From: Ovoidimarina sp038744785
GTDB lineage: Bacteria > Pseudomonadota > Alphaproteobacteria > Rhodobacterales > Rhodobacteraceae
Assembly: GCA_038744785.1 (NCBI GenBank)
Contig: JBCDLX010000004.1
Location: 159,569 to 223,568 of the forward strand
Length of the DNA stretch: 64,000 nt
Direction of reading: 5' to 3'
Shown here: positions 19,101 to 26,639 of the stretch, one piece after another
Position numbering within the stretch: position 1 is the stretch's first letter
Layout: each line of letters opens with the position of its first letter
Notes under the pieces: model-generated
The model's database searches: none
Told to the model about the DNA's origin: nothing
What the model saw: only the letters and a program-made list of their open reading frames with translations
Translations under genes and position numbers: made by a program

Positions 19101-19382
19101 GTGGTCGACTATGGTTCTGCCGTTGGCTCCTCCTTGGGCGTCTCCCTGGATGGCACCGTGAATACGCAAGCCGGAACCATTGATATGCAGGGTGTTCTGT
19201 CGCCGATCTACCTACTGAACTCGGTCGGCAGTTTTCTGACCAGGCGCGGCGAAGGTTTGTTCGGGATCACCTTTACGCTAACCGGAAACACGCGCGCCCC
19301 GACCGTGACGACAAATCCCCTATCGATCCTGACACCTGGGATGTTCCGCGAGCTCTTCCGCCGCCCGCCGCCAAGCAACTGA
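16116..19382 (+). CDS. Large AsmA-like protein (YhdP/DUF3971 type)
   Basis: The 1088-residue protein has a cytoplasmic N-terminus, a single transmembrane anchor at about 29-47, and a long periplasmic stretch rich in short beta strands. The C-terminal part (about 850-1070) resembles the AsmA_2 domain, with RGGTFEAVLTPRPGG and GVLSPIYLLNSVGSF. AsmA-like proteins such as YhdP and TamB form hydrophobic beta-grooves that carry phospholipid to the outer membrane. That role is inferred here. The only upstream signal is a weak AG-rich stretch before the ATG at 16116. It is followed by queA after 59 bp on the same strand. Confidence 0.85.
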   Translation: MADTDLNDASDTAPSRTPRRLRVPWLSLLVSVVVLAGLVFVAMLGRGFALPDWATERIEAGLTRSLGQGEVQVEEVLIEIDRQGVADVVLADLSLRDASGASLGQINRISARIDPMTLVRGARTPSKLEVSGAQITVRRAADGSFQLSLGGTGEAVAPDLGALLELLETAFSTAPLSDVTAIEARDLTLTLEDARSGRVWQATNGSLTLANANARLDVDVFTEVFNGTEDLASVQLSLAVEKGGGDVVLAAALGDAAARDIALQSPALSYLGVLDAPVSGAIRAVFTEEVGLSGLAATLDLGAGQLAPAPDVRPVAFDRGRVYLDYDPATARIEFSEYFVESNALRWSGSGHAFLGDFRGAWPTSLTAQLQLSEIGGAPVGVFEDPVTFERGFADVRLRLDPFSIEIGQVSLVDGDSRIVVNGGIAAKPAGWETRVDIRADRLDAARVLSLWPVAAVPNTRRWLSQNLLSGQLTDVAGALRFLPDAEPQIGLTFEFDAARVRFLPHFPPIVEGRGHAALDRTSYSMTLTEGSVIPEVGGPVRFDGSTMRVSGLDVPGQTAEISLRSDSSLEAALSLMNNRPFRILEKADLSASIADARAEVEAKIQFKLEPRVQADDVDFAATGRLSDLASDQIVTGRILTGDRLDVEISQNGIRIDGPIALDGRPIDVSVSQAFEPNAPVDLAGRFDIEPAFLDVLGVALPDGILSGRASAALSMVVPRDGPPRFSVTSRLEGLGMTVSPLGWSKAQGSAGNLELTGTLGPTPVVDRLAVSAPGLLVEGRIELAEGGGFLAANLSRLRAGGWFDAPVRIVARGEGQTPQVTVSGGQIDVRGAPSGGAGAGAAIAVPLRVALDSLRVTETLALTGLRADVTTGAGFSGSFVGRVNGGTEVRGRLTPANGRTAIRIDGPDAGRLLRDAGLFRFARGGTFEAVLTPRPGGPGFDGAARIKDTRLTEQPVIIDLLNAVSVVGILEQMQGSGVLFDTVESRFRVLPGRVVVDYGSAVGSSLGVSLDGTVNTQAGTIDMQGVLSPIYLLNSVGSFLTRRGEGLFGITFTLTGNTRAPTVTTNPLSILTPGMFRELFRRPPPSN

Positions 19383-19441
19383 GCCCGTTTGAGACCACAG
19401 GTTCTGGTATCCACGCGGCCAGTGTGATTTAGCGCCGCGCC

Positions 19442-20482
19442 ATGAGACTTTCGGATTTCGACTTTGTCCTGCCTGAACGACTGATCGCGGTGCGCCCGGC
19501 CGAACCGCGATCCTCTGCGCGCCTTCTTGTTGCACGGGGCGATGCGATTTCTGACAGGCTTGTCACCGATCTGCCGAACGTGTTGCGCCCGGGCGACCGG
19601 CTGGTTCTGAACGACACCCGCGTCATTCCCGCGCGGCTGACCGGGCACCGTGCCACGCCAGGTGGTGCGCGGATCGAAGCGACGCTTCTCAATCCGACGC
19701 CCGACGGAACCTGGCGCGCGCTGGTCAAACCCTTGCGCAAATGGCGTACGGGCGAAACGGTGGGCTTCGGTTCGGGCCTTGAAGCCAAGCTTGTCGACCG
19801 CGACGATGGCGCGGCGATCCTGGAGTTCAACTTGCAAGGCGACGCGTTCGATGCGGCCGTGGCCGAGGCGGGTGCAATGCCACTGCCACCTTATATCGAG
19901 GCCAAAAGGCCCGCCGATGCGCGCGACCGCACGGACTATCAGACCGTCTGGGCGCGCCGCGACGGGGCTGTGGCTGCGCCCACGGCGTCGCTGCATTTTG
20001 ACGAAGCTCTTCTTGAGGCGTTGAAAGCGCGGGGCGTGGATTTCACCCATGTCACCTTGCACGTGGGCGCGGGCACATTCCTGCCGGTCAAGGTCGACGA
20101 TGTGAGCACCCACAAGATGCATGCCGAATGGGGTGAAATCACGCCAGAAGCTGCAAACGCTATCAATGCAACCCGCGCCGTGGGCGGGCGGATCATCCCG
20201 GTGGGAACAACCGCGTTGCGACTGATCGAATGCGCGGCAGAGCCGGATGGGACATTATCGCCTTGGATTGGCGAGACGGACATATTCATCACGCCCGGGT
20301 TCCAGTTCCGGATGACCGACGCTCTGATGACCAACTTCCACTTGCCCAAGTCCACTTTGGTCATGCTGGTCTCTGCGTTTATGGGGCGCGACCGGATGAT
20401 GGCTATGTACGCGCACGCGATTACCGAAGAGTACCGGTTCTTTTCCTATGGGGACGCGTCGCTTCTGTTCCCCGAGGCCTGA
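19442..20482 (+). CDS. queA: S-adenosylmethionine:tRNA ribosyltransferase-isomerase
   Basis: QueA transfers the ribosyl moiety of SAM to preQ1 at position 34 of tRNAs, giving epoxyqueuosine. The 346 residues match the family in length. Characteristic segments are MRLSDFDFVLPERLIA at the N-terminus, GDRLVLNDTRVIPARL, LHVGAGTFLPVK and TNFHLPKSTLVMLV. The ATG at 19442 gives the standard N-terminus although no strong ribosome-binding site is visible. It heads a plus-strand group with the MFS transporter and DUF924 genes. Confidence 0.97.
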   Translation: MRLSDFDFVLPERLIAVRPAEPRSSARLLVARGDAISDRLVTDLPNVLRPGDRLVLNDTRVIPARLTGHRATPGGARIEATLLNPTPDGTWRALVKPLRKWRTGETVGFGSGLEAKLVDRDDGAAILEFNLQGDAFDAAVAEAGAMPLPPYIEAKRPADARDRTDYQTVWARRDGAVAAPTASLHFDEALLEALKARGVDFTHVTLHVGAGTFLPVKVDDVSTHKMHAEWGEITPEAANAINATRAVGGRIIPVGTTALRLIECAAEPDGTLSPWIGETDIFITPGFQFRMTDALMTNFHLPKSTLVMLVSAFMGRDRMMAMYAHAITEEYRFFSYGDASLLFPEA

Positions 20483-20568
20483 ACGCGACAGGGCCAATGT
20501 CGAATTTCTGTCGGACGGCGGCCGAGTCGTGCTGCTAACCAGCAAATGACTGGGCTAGGAGGCCGGAC

Positions 20569-21861
20569 ATGTTAGCGGTGCTTGGCTCCTCTTGGGCCCT
20601 TCTTTTCGGGATCATGCTTTTGATGCTCGGAAACGGGATTCAAGGCACGCTTCTGGGCATCCGGGGAGGGATCGAGGGCTTTTCCACCTTCGAGATGTCG
20701 ATCGTGATGTCGGCCTATTTCGCTGGGTTTCTGGGTGGCTCGCGCCTGACCCCGGAGATGATCCGGCGGGTCGGACACATTCGTGTGTTTGCTGCGCTGG
20801 GATCGTTCACGTCGGCGATCCTGATCCTTTTTCCTGCGATCACCGAGCCTTGGGCCTGGATCCTATTGCGCGTGTTCATCGGCTTCTGTTTCTCCGGGAT
20901 TTACGTGACCGCGGAAAGCTGGCTGAACAATTCCGTCGAAAACGACAACCGCGGCAAGGCCTTGTCGCTTTACGTGATCGTTCAGATGGCCGGCATCATC
21001 TCGGCGCAAGGGATCGTGTCCTTGGGCGATCCGTCGGGGTTCATTCTGTTCATCGTTCCGTCAGTGCTTGTATCACTGTCGTTCGCACCGATTCTTCTGT
21101 CTATCTCGCCGACGCCGGCGTTCGAGCGCACCCAACCCATGACCCTGATCGAGCTTTGGGGCGTGTCGCCGCTTGGCTGTGTCGGCATGTTCCTTCTAGG
21201 CGGGATGTTCTCGGCCATGTTTGGCATGTCGTCGGTATACGGCACCGAATCCGGCTTCACGGTCGCCCAGATATCCTTGTTCATCGCGCTGATCTATACC
21301 GGCGGGTTGGTGATGCAGTACCCGATTGGATTTCTGTCGGACCGGATGGATCGGCGGCTATTGATTCTGGTCGTATCGGCGATCGGTGGCGTCGCCGCGC
21401 TTGTGGGGCTTGCTCTTGGGTCAAGCTTTGTCGTGGTGCTTGCAGCATCCTTCATTGTTGGGGGAACGGCAAATCCGCTTTATGCGCTCCTTCTGGCCTA
21501 CACCAACGATTTTCTGGATTTCGACAAGATGGCGGGCGCTTCGGGCGGCCTTCTGTTCATCAACGGGATCGGCGCGGTCACCGGGCCGCTCATTACTGGT
21601 TGGATGATGACCACGGTGGGTCCCCGCGGGTTCTGGCTATTCGTGGCGATTTTGATGCTCGGGCTTGCCAGCTATGCCATCTGGCGAACGTTCCGTCGTC
21701 CCGTCATCACGCCGGTGGAAGAGACAGTGGCCTACGCGCCGGTGCTTCCGACCGCTTCGCCAGTCGCACTCCAGGTCGCAGAAGAGTATTACGCCGACAG
21801 TGTTGAGGATATCGTGAGCGATTCCGCAACAATTGAAACGGACCGCGAGGCCACGAGTTGA
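20569..21861 (+). CDS. MFS transporter, YcaD-like
   Basis: The 430-residue protein has about twelve hydrophobic segments over its first 385 residues and a soluble acidic C-terminal tail of about 45 residues. It resembles the YcaD/UMF1-like MFS group, with the cytoplasmic loop GFLSDRMDRR between helices of the second half and a conserved TAESWLN segment after helix 4. The substrate is unknown. The start is well supported by CTAGGAGGC seven bases upstream. The stop overlaps a TTG of the following DUF924 frame, and the two are probably cotranscribed. Confidence 0.88.
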   Translation: MLAVLGSSWALLFGIMLLMLGNGIQGTLLGIRGGIEGFSTFEMSIVMSAYFAGFLGGSRLTPEMIRRVGHIRVFAALGSFTSAILILFPAITEPWAWILLRVFIGFCFSGIYVTAESWLNNSVENDNRGKALSLYVIVQMAGIISAQGIVSLGDPSGFILFIVPSVLVSLSFAPILLSISPTPAFERTQPMTLIELWGVSPLGCVGMFLLGGMFSAMFGMSSVYGTESGFTVAQISLFIALIYTGGLVMQYPIGFLSDRMDRRLLILVVSAIGGVAALVGLALGSSFVVVLAASFIVGGTANPLYALLLAYTNDFLDFDKMAGASGGLLFINGIGAVTGPLITGWMMTTVGPRGFWLFVAILMLGLASYAIWRTFRRPVITPVEETVAYAPVLPTASPVALQVAEEYYADSVEDIVSDSATIETDREATS

Positions 21862-21932
21862 GCTTTGGGAAAATTGGTGCCAGCGTTCGACTCACGTCCC
21901 TTGGGGGGGAACGATTGAAAAGGGTGAGTGGT

Positions 21933-22511
21933 ATGAAAAGCCCCGAAGACGTGCTGGCGTTCTGGCTGGACGAAGTTGGCCCGGACGGATGGTACAAAGG
22001 CGGTACCGAGCTGGACGCCGAGATCCGCGAAAGGTTCATGGAAACGTGGCAGGCTGCGCAGCAAGGCGCATTGTCACTGTGGCTGACCTATCCAAGCGGG
22101 ACGCTTGCCTACATTATTTTGACTGATCAATTCCCCCGGAACATGTTTCGGGATGCTGCGGATGCTTTCGCAACGGACCGGGCTGCGCGCGCGGCGGCTA
22201 AGTCCGCGATTGCACGTGGCTGGGACCTGAGGATCGACGAGCCGGCGCGCGTCTTCTTTTACATGCCGCTTGAGCATTCGGAGTGCCTGGCAGACCAAGA
22301 GCGTGCGGTGCGGCTTGTGGCGACGCGGATGACAGAGAATCGCGAAGGGTGGCTTTTGCACGCGAAGGCACATCGCGAGGTGATCCGGCGGTTTGGGCGT
22401 TTTCCATTCAGAAACGAAGCGCTTGCACGGGAAAACCACGGTGGCGAAGCCGATTTCCTGGCTGCAGGTGGCTATGGTGCCGCACTGCGGGAACTGCAGG
22501 CTGCCATGTAG
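21933..22511 (+). CDS. DUF924 family protein
   Basis: This 192-residue soluble protein belongs to DUF924, a helical family of unknown function with distant tetratricopeptide-like character. Family landmarks visible are VLAFWLDEVGPDGWYKGG, ILTDQFPRNMFR, and FFYMPLEHSE followed by the C-terminal GRFPFRNEALAR. Upstream in-frame starts exist at TTG 21858 and GTG 21924, but the ATG at 21933 has AGGGTG at normal spacing and gives the family N-terminus. It follows the MFS gene by about 70 bp. Confidence 0.9.
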   Translation: MKSPEDVLAFWLDEVGPDGWYKGGTELDAEIRERFMETWQAAQQGALSLWLTYPSGTLAYIILTDQFPRNMFRDAADAFATDRAARAAAKSAIARGWDLRIDEPARVFFYMPLEHSECLADQERAVRLVATRMTENREGWLLHAKAHREVIRRFGRFPFRNEALARENHGGEADFLAAGGYGAALRELQAAM

Positions 22512-22664
22512 TAAGGGGCCGGTATCGGTCTCAGGAAGTGGCGCCGACATATGCGGGCGCCGGGCTTCGGTGTTCGTTCTACTGGGATTCTTTCGACTGA
22601 CCTGTCGGGCGCAAGATCGCCTAAGGCCTAGCCCGCCGGAAAACGGATGACAGTTGGCAAATAA

Positions 22665-23207
22665 ATGGACCGACGTCTTGCGCTTGAGTTCTTGCCGGGG
22701 ATCGCGTTCCTTGCAGGCAACGCCTACGGTGGATTGTTTTGGGCAGCGGGCGCGACCGTGGTTGCAACTGCCCTGGCCGTTGCATTGCGATTGCACTGGG
22801 ACAGAGAAATTCCATGGCTTGCGGTCGCCACATTGGTGTTGGCCGCGATTCTGACGGTCATCGGTTTTGCGCTGAACGATGCGACATTCATCCTGATCCG
22901 ACCCACTGTCGGCGCGGTAGCTTTTGCTGCAATTCTTGCCTGCGGCGCGCTAGCGCGACCAAGCCTCTTGCGACGGGCGCTCGGATACAGGCTTCGGATC
23001 AGTGAATTTGGGTGGCGCACGCTTCATATCGCTTGGATTGCGCTCGCGCTCTTGTCGGGGGTCGGAAACGAGATTGCCCGCCGCGTGCTAACCACCGATC
23101 AATGGGCGATCTTCAACGTCGCGTCTGATCCGGCGCTGTTTATCTTGATTTGGCTTGCAACCCGCTCGATCGCCGAGCGGTATTGGATTGACGAGCCGCA
23201 TAGCTGA
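22665..23207 (+). CDS. YciB-like inner membrane protein (septation protein A family)
   Basis: The 180-residue protein has five or six hydrophobic helices and matches YciB/IspZ proteins: LEFLPGIAFLAGNAYGG near the N-terminus, GFALNDATFILIRPTV in the middle, and ISEFGWRTLHIAWIAL later. YciB affects cell-envelope synthesis and division in E. coli and intracellular spread in Shigella. The match is divergent. The ATG at 22665 has no clear ribosome-binding site. The gene stands alone between DUF924 and the oppositely oriented radical SAM gene. Confidence 0.72.
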   Translation: MDRRLALEFLPGIAFLAGNAYGGLFWAAGATVVATALAVALRLHWDREIPWLAVATLVLAAILTVIGFALNDATFILIRPTVGAVAFAAILACGALARPSLLRRALGYRLRISEFGWRTLHIAWIALALLSGVGNEIARRVLTTDQWAIFNVASDPALFILIWLATRSIAERYWIDEPHS

Positions 23208-23338
23208 GGAATGCGGCGCCGATGATTTCCGCCGGCCAAAGCGCTATACAAGAAACCTGACTCACTTTTAGCTTCCTGAAATCAAAGACTTCAATGCGGT
23301 AAGCAACGTATGGTGTCTCAAGTTTTTCGTCAAACCCG

Positions 23339-24286
23339 CTAGCCTGAACAGCTTGCACCGCCAAGAACGCAGAACTTTGCACAATGCGGGTGGTTCAGCG
23401 GTACGTCAGCCTCGGCGTCCTTCAGGGTCGTGCCCAGTTCGAACTGGGGATCGTAGGGCAAAAGTGTGCAAGCGACGACCGAAGGGCGGGATGCGCCTTT
23501 CCGCTTCACGACCATGCGTGAGGACGCACACATCACATCGTCCGGTGATTTGTTCAGAATGCCCCAACAGGCGGTGGTGATCTCTGGCACCTCGACCCGT
23601 TCGTCCATCTCTGGAAAAAGCACCGTTTGACCGGGATTCTGCGCATCAATATCGAAGCCTTCGCGCGCAAAGAGATCTGCATAGCCCTGGCGCGATGCTG
23701 CATCGGTCTCGCCCCACATCGTGCGACCCGCCACCGCCATGCGCGCCCCGATGTCACGCAGCCAGCGCATGCCTTCAAGCGTCCTTTCGAACGCGCCTTT
23801 GCCGCGCTCTTCGTCGTGGCGCGCCGAAGACCAATGATCCACAGATATGCGTAGGGTCAGTTTGCCGCGATATGTGCCTACAAGCTGTTCAATACCGGCG
23901 CGCATGGTCTTTCGCATCATTGGCCGCATGGCGTTCGTCAGAACCAAAACGTCGTAACCGCGCGCCAACGCAGCGCGGATCATTCCGATGATCTCGGGGT
24001 TCATGAATGGCTCACCGCCTGTGAAGCCAATCTCGCGCGCGCCCCAGCCACGCGTTTCAAGCTGGTCAAGATAATCTTCGACTTCTGCCTCTGTGATATA
24101 GACGAGGCGGTCGTTCCTGGGCGAAGACTCGATATAGCAGTTGACGCATTCGATGTTGCACAGCGTGCCGGTGTTAAACCAAAGCGTCTGGGGATTGCGC
24201 AGCGCGACTGTCGCGCGGAGTTCACCCTTTGCTGTCACGACCGGATGTTCGAACTTTTTAAAACCGACGGGGTTTGCGTCTTTCAT
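23339..24286 (-). CDS. Radical SAM protein of unknown substrate
   Basis: The 315-residue protein has the radical SAM cluster motif CxxxCxxC at Cys43, Cys47 and Cys50, and the SAM-binding GFTGGEPFMNP motif at about 89-99. The C-terminal third carries additional cysteines (ITTACWG, DVMCASS, VVACTLL, HPHCAKFCVLGGASCSG), suggesting an auxiliary Fe-S cluster of SPASM or twitch type. Such enzymes often modify peptides or small metabolites. No precursor peptide or partner gene is seen nearby. It diverges from zwf across 213 bp. Function is unknown. Confidence 0.87.
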   Translation of the reverse strand: MKDANPVGFKKFEHPVVTAKGELRATVALRNPQTLWFNTGTLCNIECVNCYIESSPRNDRLVYITEAEVEDYLDQLETRGWGAREIGFTGGEPFMNPEIIGMIRAALARGYDVLVLTNAMRPMMRKTMRAGIEQLVGTYRGKLTLRISVDHWSSARHDEERGKGAFERTLEGMRWLRDIGARMAVAGRTMWGETDAASRQGYADLFAREGFDIDAQNPGQTVLFPEMDERVEVPEITTACWGILNKSPDDVMCASSRMVVKRKGASRPSVVACTLLPYDPQFELGTTLKDAEADVPLNHPHCAKFCVLGGASCSG

Positions 24287-24332
24287 ACCGGGCCGCTCGC
24301 TTTTTCATTCTAATACGAGGGCTTAGTGTCGC

Positions 24333-24362
24333 GGGAGAGGGTTGGAAAGGGTTGGGGCAGGG
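24333..24362 (+). other. G-run cluster, candidate G-quadruplex in the zwf upstream region
   Basis: Five runs of three or four G on the plus strand lie at 24333-24335, 24339-24341, 24349-24351, 24354-24357 and 24360-24362, with loops of 3, 7, 2 and 2 bases. This fits the usual G3+N1-7 pattern. It lies between the divergent radical SAM and zwf starts, on the coding strand of zwf. Folding is not shown. Confidence 0.5.
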
Positions 24363-24435
24363 TTTGACGCAGTTGTGATGGTTTCAATGCGTGCTAGACA
24401 GGTACGCGCGTTCGGGGTTAATCAACGCACGAGAT

Positions 24436-24451
24436 CCGTTAGCGCTAACGG
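24436..24451. promoter_or_regulatory. Perfect 16-bp palindrome, LacI-family-type operator before zwf
   Basis: CCGTTAGCGCTAACGG is a perfect palindrome with the central CG typical of LacI-family operators. It lies 49 bp before the zwf start. In Rhodobacterales the LacI-family regulator CceR controls Entner-Doudoroff and related genes, and PckR does the equivalent in rhizobia. I recall their motif as a similar palindrome, so this is the likely site, but that assignment is from memory. Confidence 0.7.
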
Positions 24452-24499
24452 TTGCAATCAAGAAACGCAGACAAGAAGCGAACTCAAAAAGGTCGTGCC

Positions 24500-25954
24500 A
24501 TGGCTTCGCGCATTATACCGGTAGACACATTCGATCTGGTGATCTTCGGCGGGACTGGCGATCTGGCTCGCCGAAAGATCCTTCCCGGTCTTTTCCGCAG
24601 GTTTACAGCTGGTCAGATGCCTGCAGACGCGCGGATCGTTGGGGCGGCGCGCTCTGACTTGGACAGTACGGCCTACCGCAAGATCATCGGGTCGGCGCTG
24701 CAAGAGTTCTTGCCCAAGGACATGCAAGACCCGAAGTCGGTATCGAATTTCCTGAAGCGTATCGAGTATGTTTCTATCGATGCCACTGGGTCCTCTGGCT
24801 GGGACGCTCTGGCTGCGCTAGTGCGGCCCGAAGTTGTGAATGCGTTCTATTTCTCGGTTGGCCCGGCCTTGTTCGGCGCTCTTGCCGAGCGGTTGCACAA
24901 GAACGGCATCGCAGGTGACCAATGCCGGATCGTCGTCGAAAAGCCGTTTGGTCATGACCTTGCGTCCGCTCGCCAGTTGAACGCGACGCTGGCGCAGTTC
25001 TTCGATGAAACTCAGATTTACCGCATCGACCACTATCTTGGCAAAGAGACGGTGCAAAATCTGATGGCGGTTCGCTTCGGCAACATCCTGTTCGAGCCGC
25101 TTTGGAACGCGCAATACATCGACCATGTTCAGATCACAGTGGCCGAAACCGTGGGCGTTGGTGGGCGTGGCGAGTACTACGACAAATCCGGCGCGATGCG
25201 CGATATGGTGCAGAACCACCTGATGCAACTTCTGTGCCTGACGGCGATGGAACCCCCGGCAAGGTTCGAACCCGATGCAGTGCGCGACGAGAAGCTTAAG
25301 GTGATCCGGGCGCTTCGGTCTGTCACCAACGGCGATGCGGTCCGGGGTCAGTATCGTGCCGGAGAGGCGACGAAGTCATACGCCGAAGACTCTGGCAACG
25401 ACCGGACGACCACGGAAAGCTTCATCGCTATGAAGGTCGATATCGAAAACTGGCGTTGGAACGGCGCACCGTTCTATCTTCGCACGGGGAAGCGCATGAA
25501 GGCGCGGCTGTCAGAAATCGTTGTGCGGTTCAAAGAGCCGCCGCATTCGATCTTTGGCGAAGACGCGGGCGGCGGTGGCAACGAGTTGACAATTCGGCTT
25601 CAGCCCAACGAAGGCATGAATATGCTGGTCACAATCAAGGAACCCGGACCCGGCGGAATGCGGCTGGTCGACGTGCCTTTGGACATGACGTTTGCCGATG
25701 CTCTGGGCCCCGAAGCCGAAGGCGTTCCCGATGCCTATGAGCGGCTGATCATGGATGTGATCCGGGGCAATCAAACCCTGTTCATGCGGGGCGACGAGGT
25801 GGAAGCGGCCTGGGCCTGGACCGATCCGATTATCGAGGACTGGGAAACCCGCGGGGAGAAGCCGAAACTCTACGACCCCGGAACTGCTGGACCCGAAGAG
25901 GCCCTGATACTTCTTCACAAGGACAATCGCCGCTGGCGGGATCTGCGCCCATGA
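24500..25954 (+). CDS. zwf: Glucose-6-phosphate 1-dehydrogenase
   Basis: Zwf oxidises glucose 6-phosphate to 6-phosphogluconolactone with NADP+ and opens the Entner-Doudoroff and oxidative pentose phosphate routes. The 484-residue protein has the nucleotide-binding loop FGGTGDLARRK near the N-terminus, the active-site motif RIDHYLGKE, and the EKPFGHD segment. The ATG at 24500 gives the standard N-terminus; AAAAAGG lies upstream. The operon zwf-pgl-pgi follows with a 4-base overlap to pgl. A perfect palindromic operator at 24436-24451 points to repression by a LacI-family regulator. Confidence 0.97.
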   Translation: MASRIIPVDTFDLVIFGGTGDLARRKILPGLFRRFTAGQMPADARIVGAARSDLDSTAYRKIIGSALQEFLPKDMQDPKSVSNFLKRIEYVSIDATGSSGWDALAALVRPEVVNAFYFSVGPALFGALAERLHKNGIAGDQCRIVVEKPFGHDLASARQLNATLAQFFDETQIYRIDHYLGKETVQNLMAVRFGNILFEPLWNAQYIDHVQITVAETVGVGGRGEYYDKSGAMRDMVQNHLMQLLCLTAMEPPARFEPDAVRDEKLKVIRALRSVTNGDAVRGQYRAGEATKSYAEDSGNDRTTTESFIAMKVDIENWRWNGAPFYLRTGKRMKARLSEIVVRFKEPPHSIFGEDAGGGGNELTIRLQPNEGMNMLVTIKEPGPGGMRLVDVPLDMTFADALGPEAEGVPDAYERLIMDVIRGNQTLFMRGDEVEAAWAWTDPIIEDWETRGEKPKLYDPGTAGPEEALILLHKDNRRWRDLRP

Positions 25955-26622
25955 ACCTGATCGAATACCCTGACCGCGACATGCTTATGATCGACCTCGC
26001 AAACCGTCTGGCGGGCGAATTGAGCGAGGCGTTGTTGCATCACGAACGGGCAACGTTCGCTGTACCGGGGGGAACGACACCGGGGCCGATCTTTGACACG
26101 TTGTCGGGGACCGATCTGCACTGGGACCGGATCGACGTCTTGCTGACCGACGAGCGTTGGGTGCCTGAAGAAAGCCCGCGTTCAAACACCGCGCTGGTGC
26201 GCGAGCGGCTTTTGACAAACCGGGCGGCCATGGCCGAATTCATTCCGATCTATCAGGAAACCGAAACACCTGAACAAGCACTGGACGCCCTTTCGGCAGG
26301 GGTACAGGACCGGCTTCCGATCTCGGTGCTTCTTCTGGGCATGGGTGCTGATGGGCACATCGCCTCGCTCTTTCCGGGCGCAGATAAGCTGGACGAAGCG
26401 CTCGACGATCATGCGCCGCCCTTGATGGCGATGCGGGCCCCGGGCGCGCCCGAGCCGCGGATCACCTTGACCGCGCCCGTTCTATCTGGAGCCATCTCGA
26501 CCCATATCCTGATCACAGGCCCTGAGAAGCGCGAAACGTTGGAACGTGCCCATCACGCTCGTCAGGACGAGATGCCGGTGCGCGTGATCTGGTCGGATGT
26601 AACGGTGCACTGGGCCGCGTAG
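25951..26622 (+). CDS. pgl: 6-phosphogluconolactonase
   Basis: Pgl hydrolyses 6-phosphogluconolactone to 6-phosphogluconate. The 223-residue protein is the SugarP_isomerase-type (DevB) form, with FAVPGGTTPGPIF for phosphate binding, LLTDERWVP, and LLGMGADGHIASLFPG. The ATG overlaps the zwf stop by 4 bases, so translation is coupled. pgi follows after 17 bp. Confidence 0.96.
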   Translation: MNLIEYPDRDMLMIDLANRLAGELSEALLHHERATFAVPGGTTPGPIFDTLSGTDLHWDRIDVLLTDERWVPEESPRSNTALVRERLLTNRAAMAEFIPIYQETETPEQALDALSAGVQDRLPISVLLLGMGADGHIASLFPGADKLDEALDDHAPPLMAMRAPGAPEPRITLTAPVLSGAISTHILITGPEKRETLERAHHARQDEMPVRVIWSDVTVHWAA

Positions 26623-26639
26623 CGACAGGAGAGATGAAG

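Noticed and set aside
22540..22561. GGCGCC/GGCGCC hairpin after the DUF924 gene
   Set aside because: No T-run follows on either strand and six-base GC palindromes are common at this base composition.
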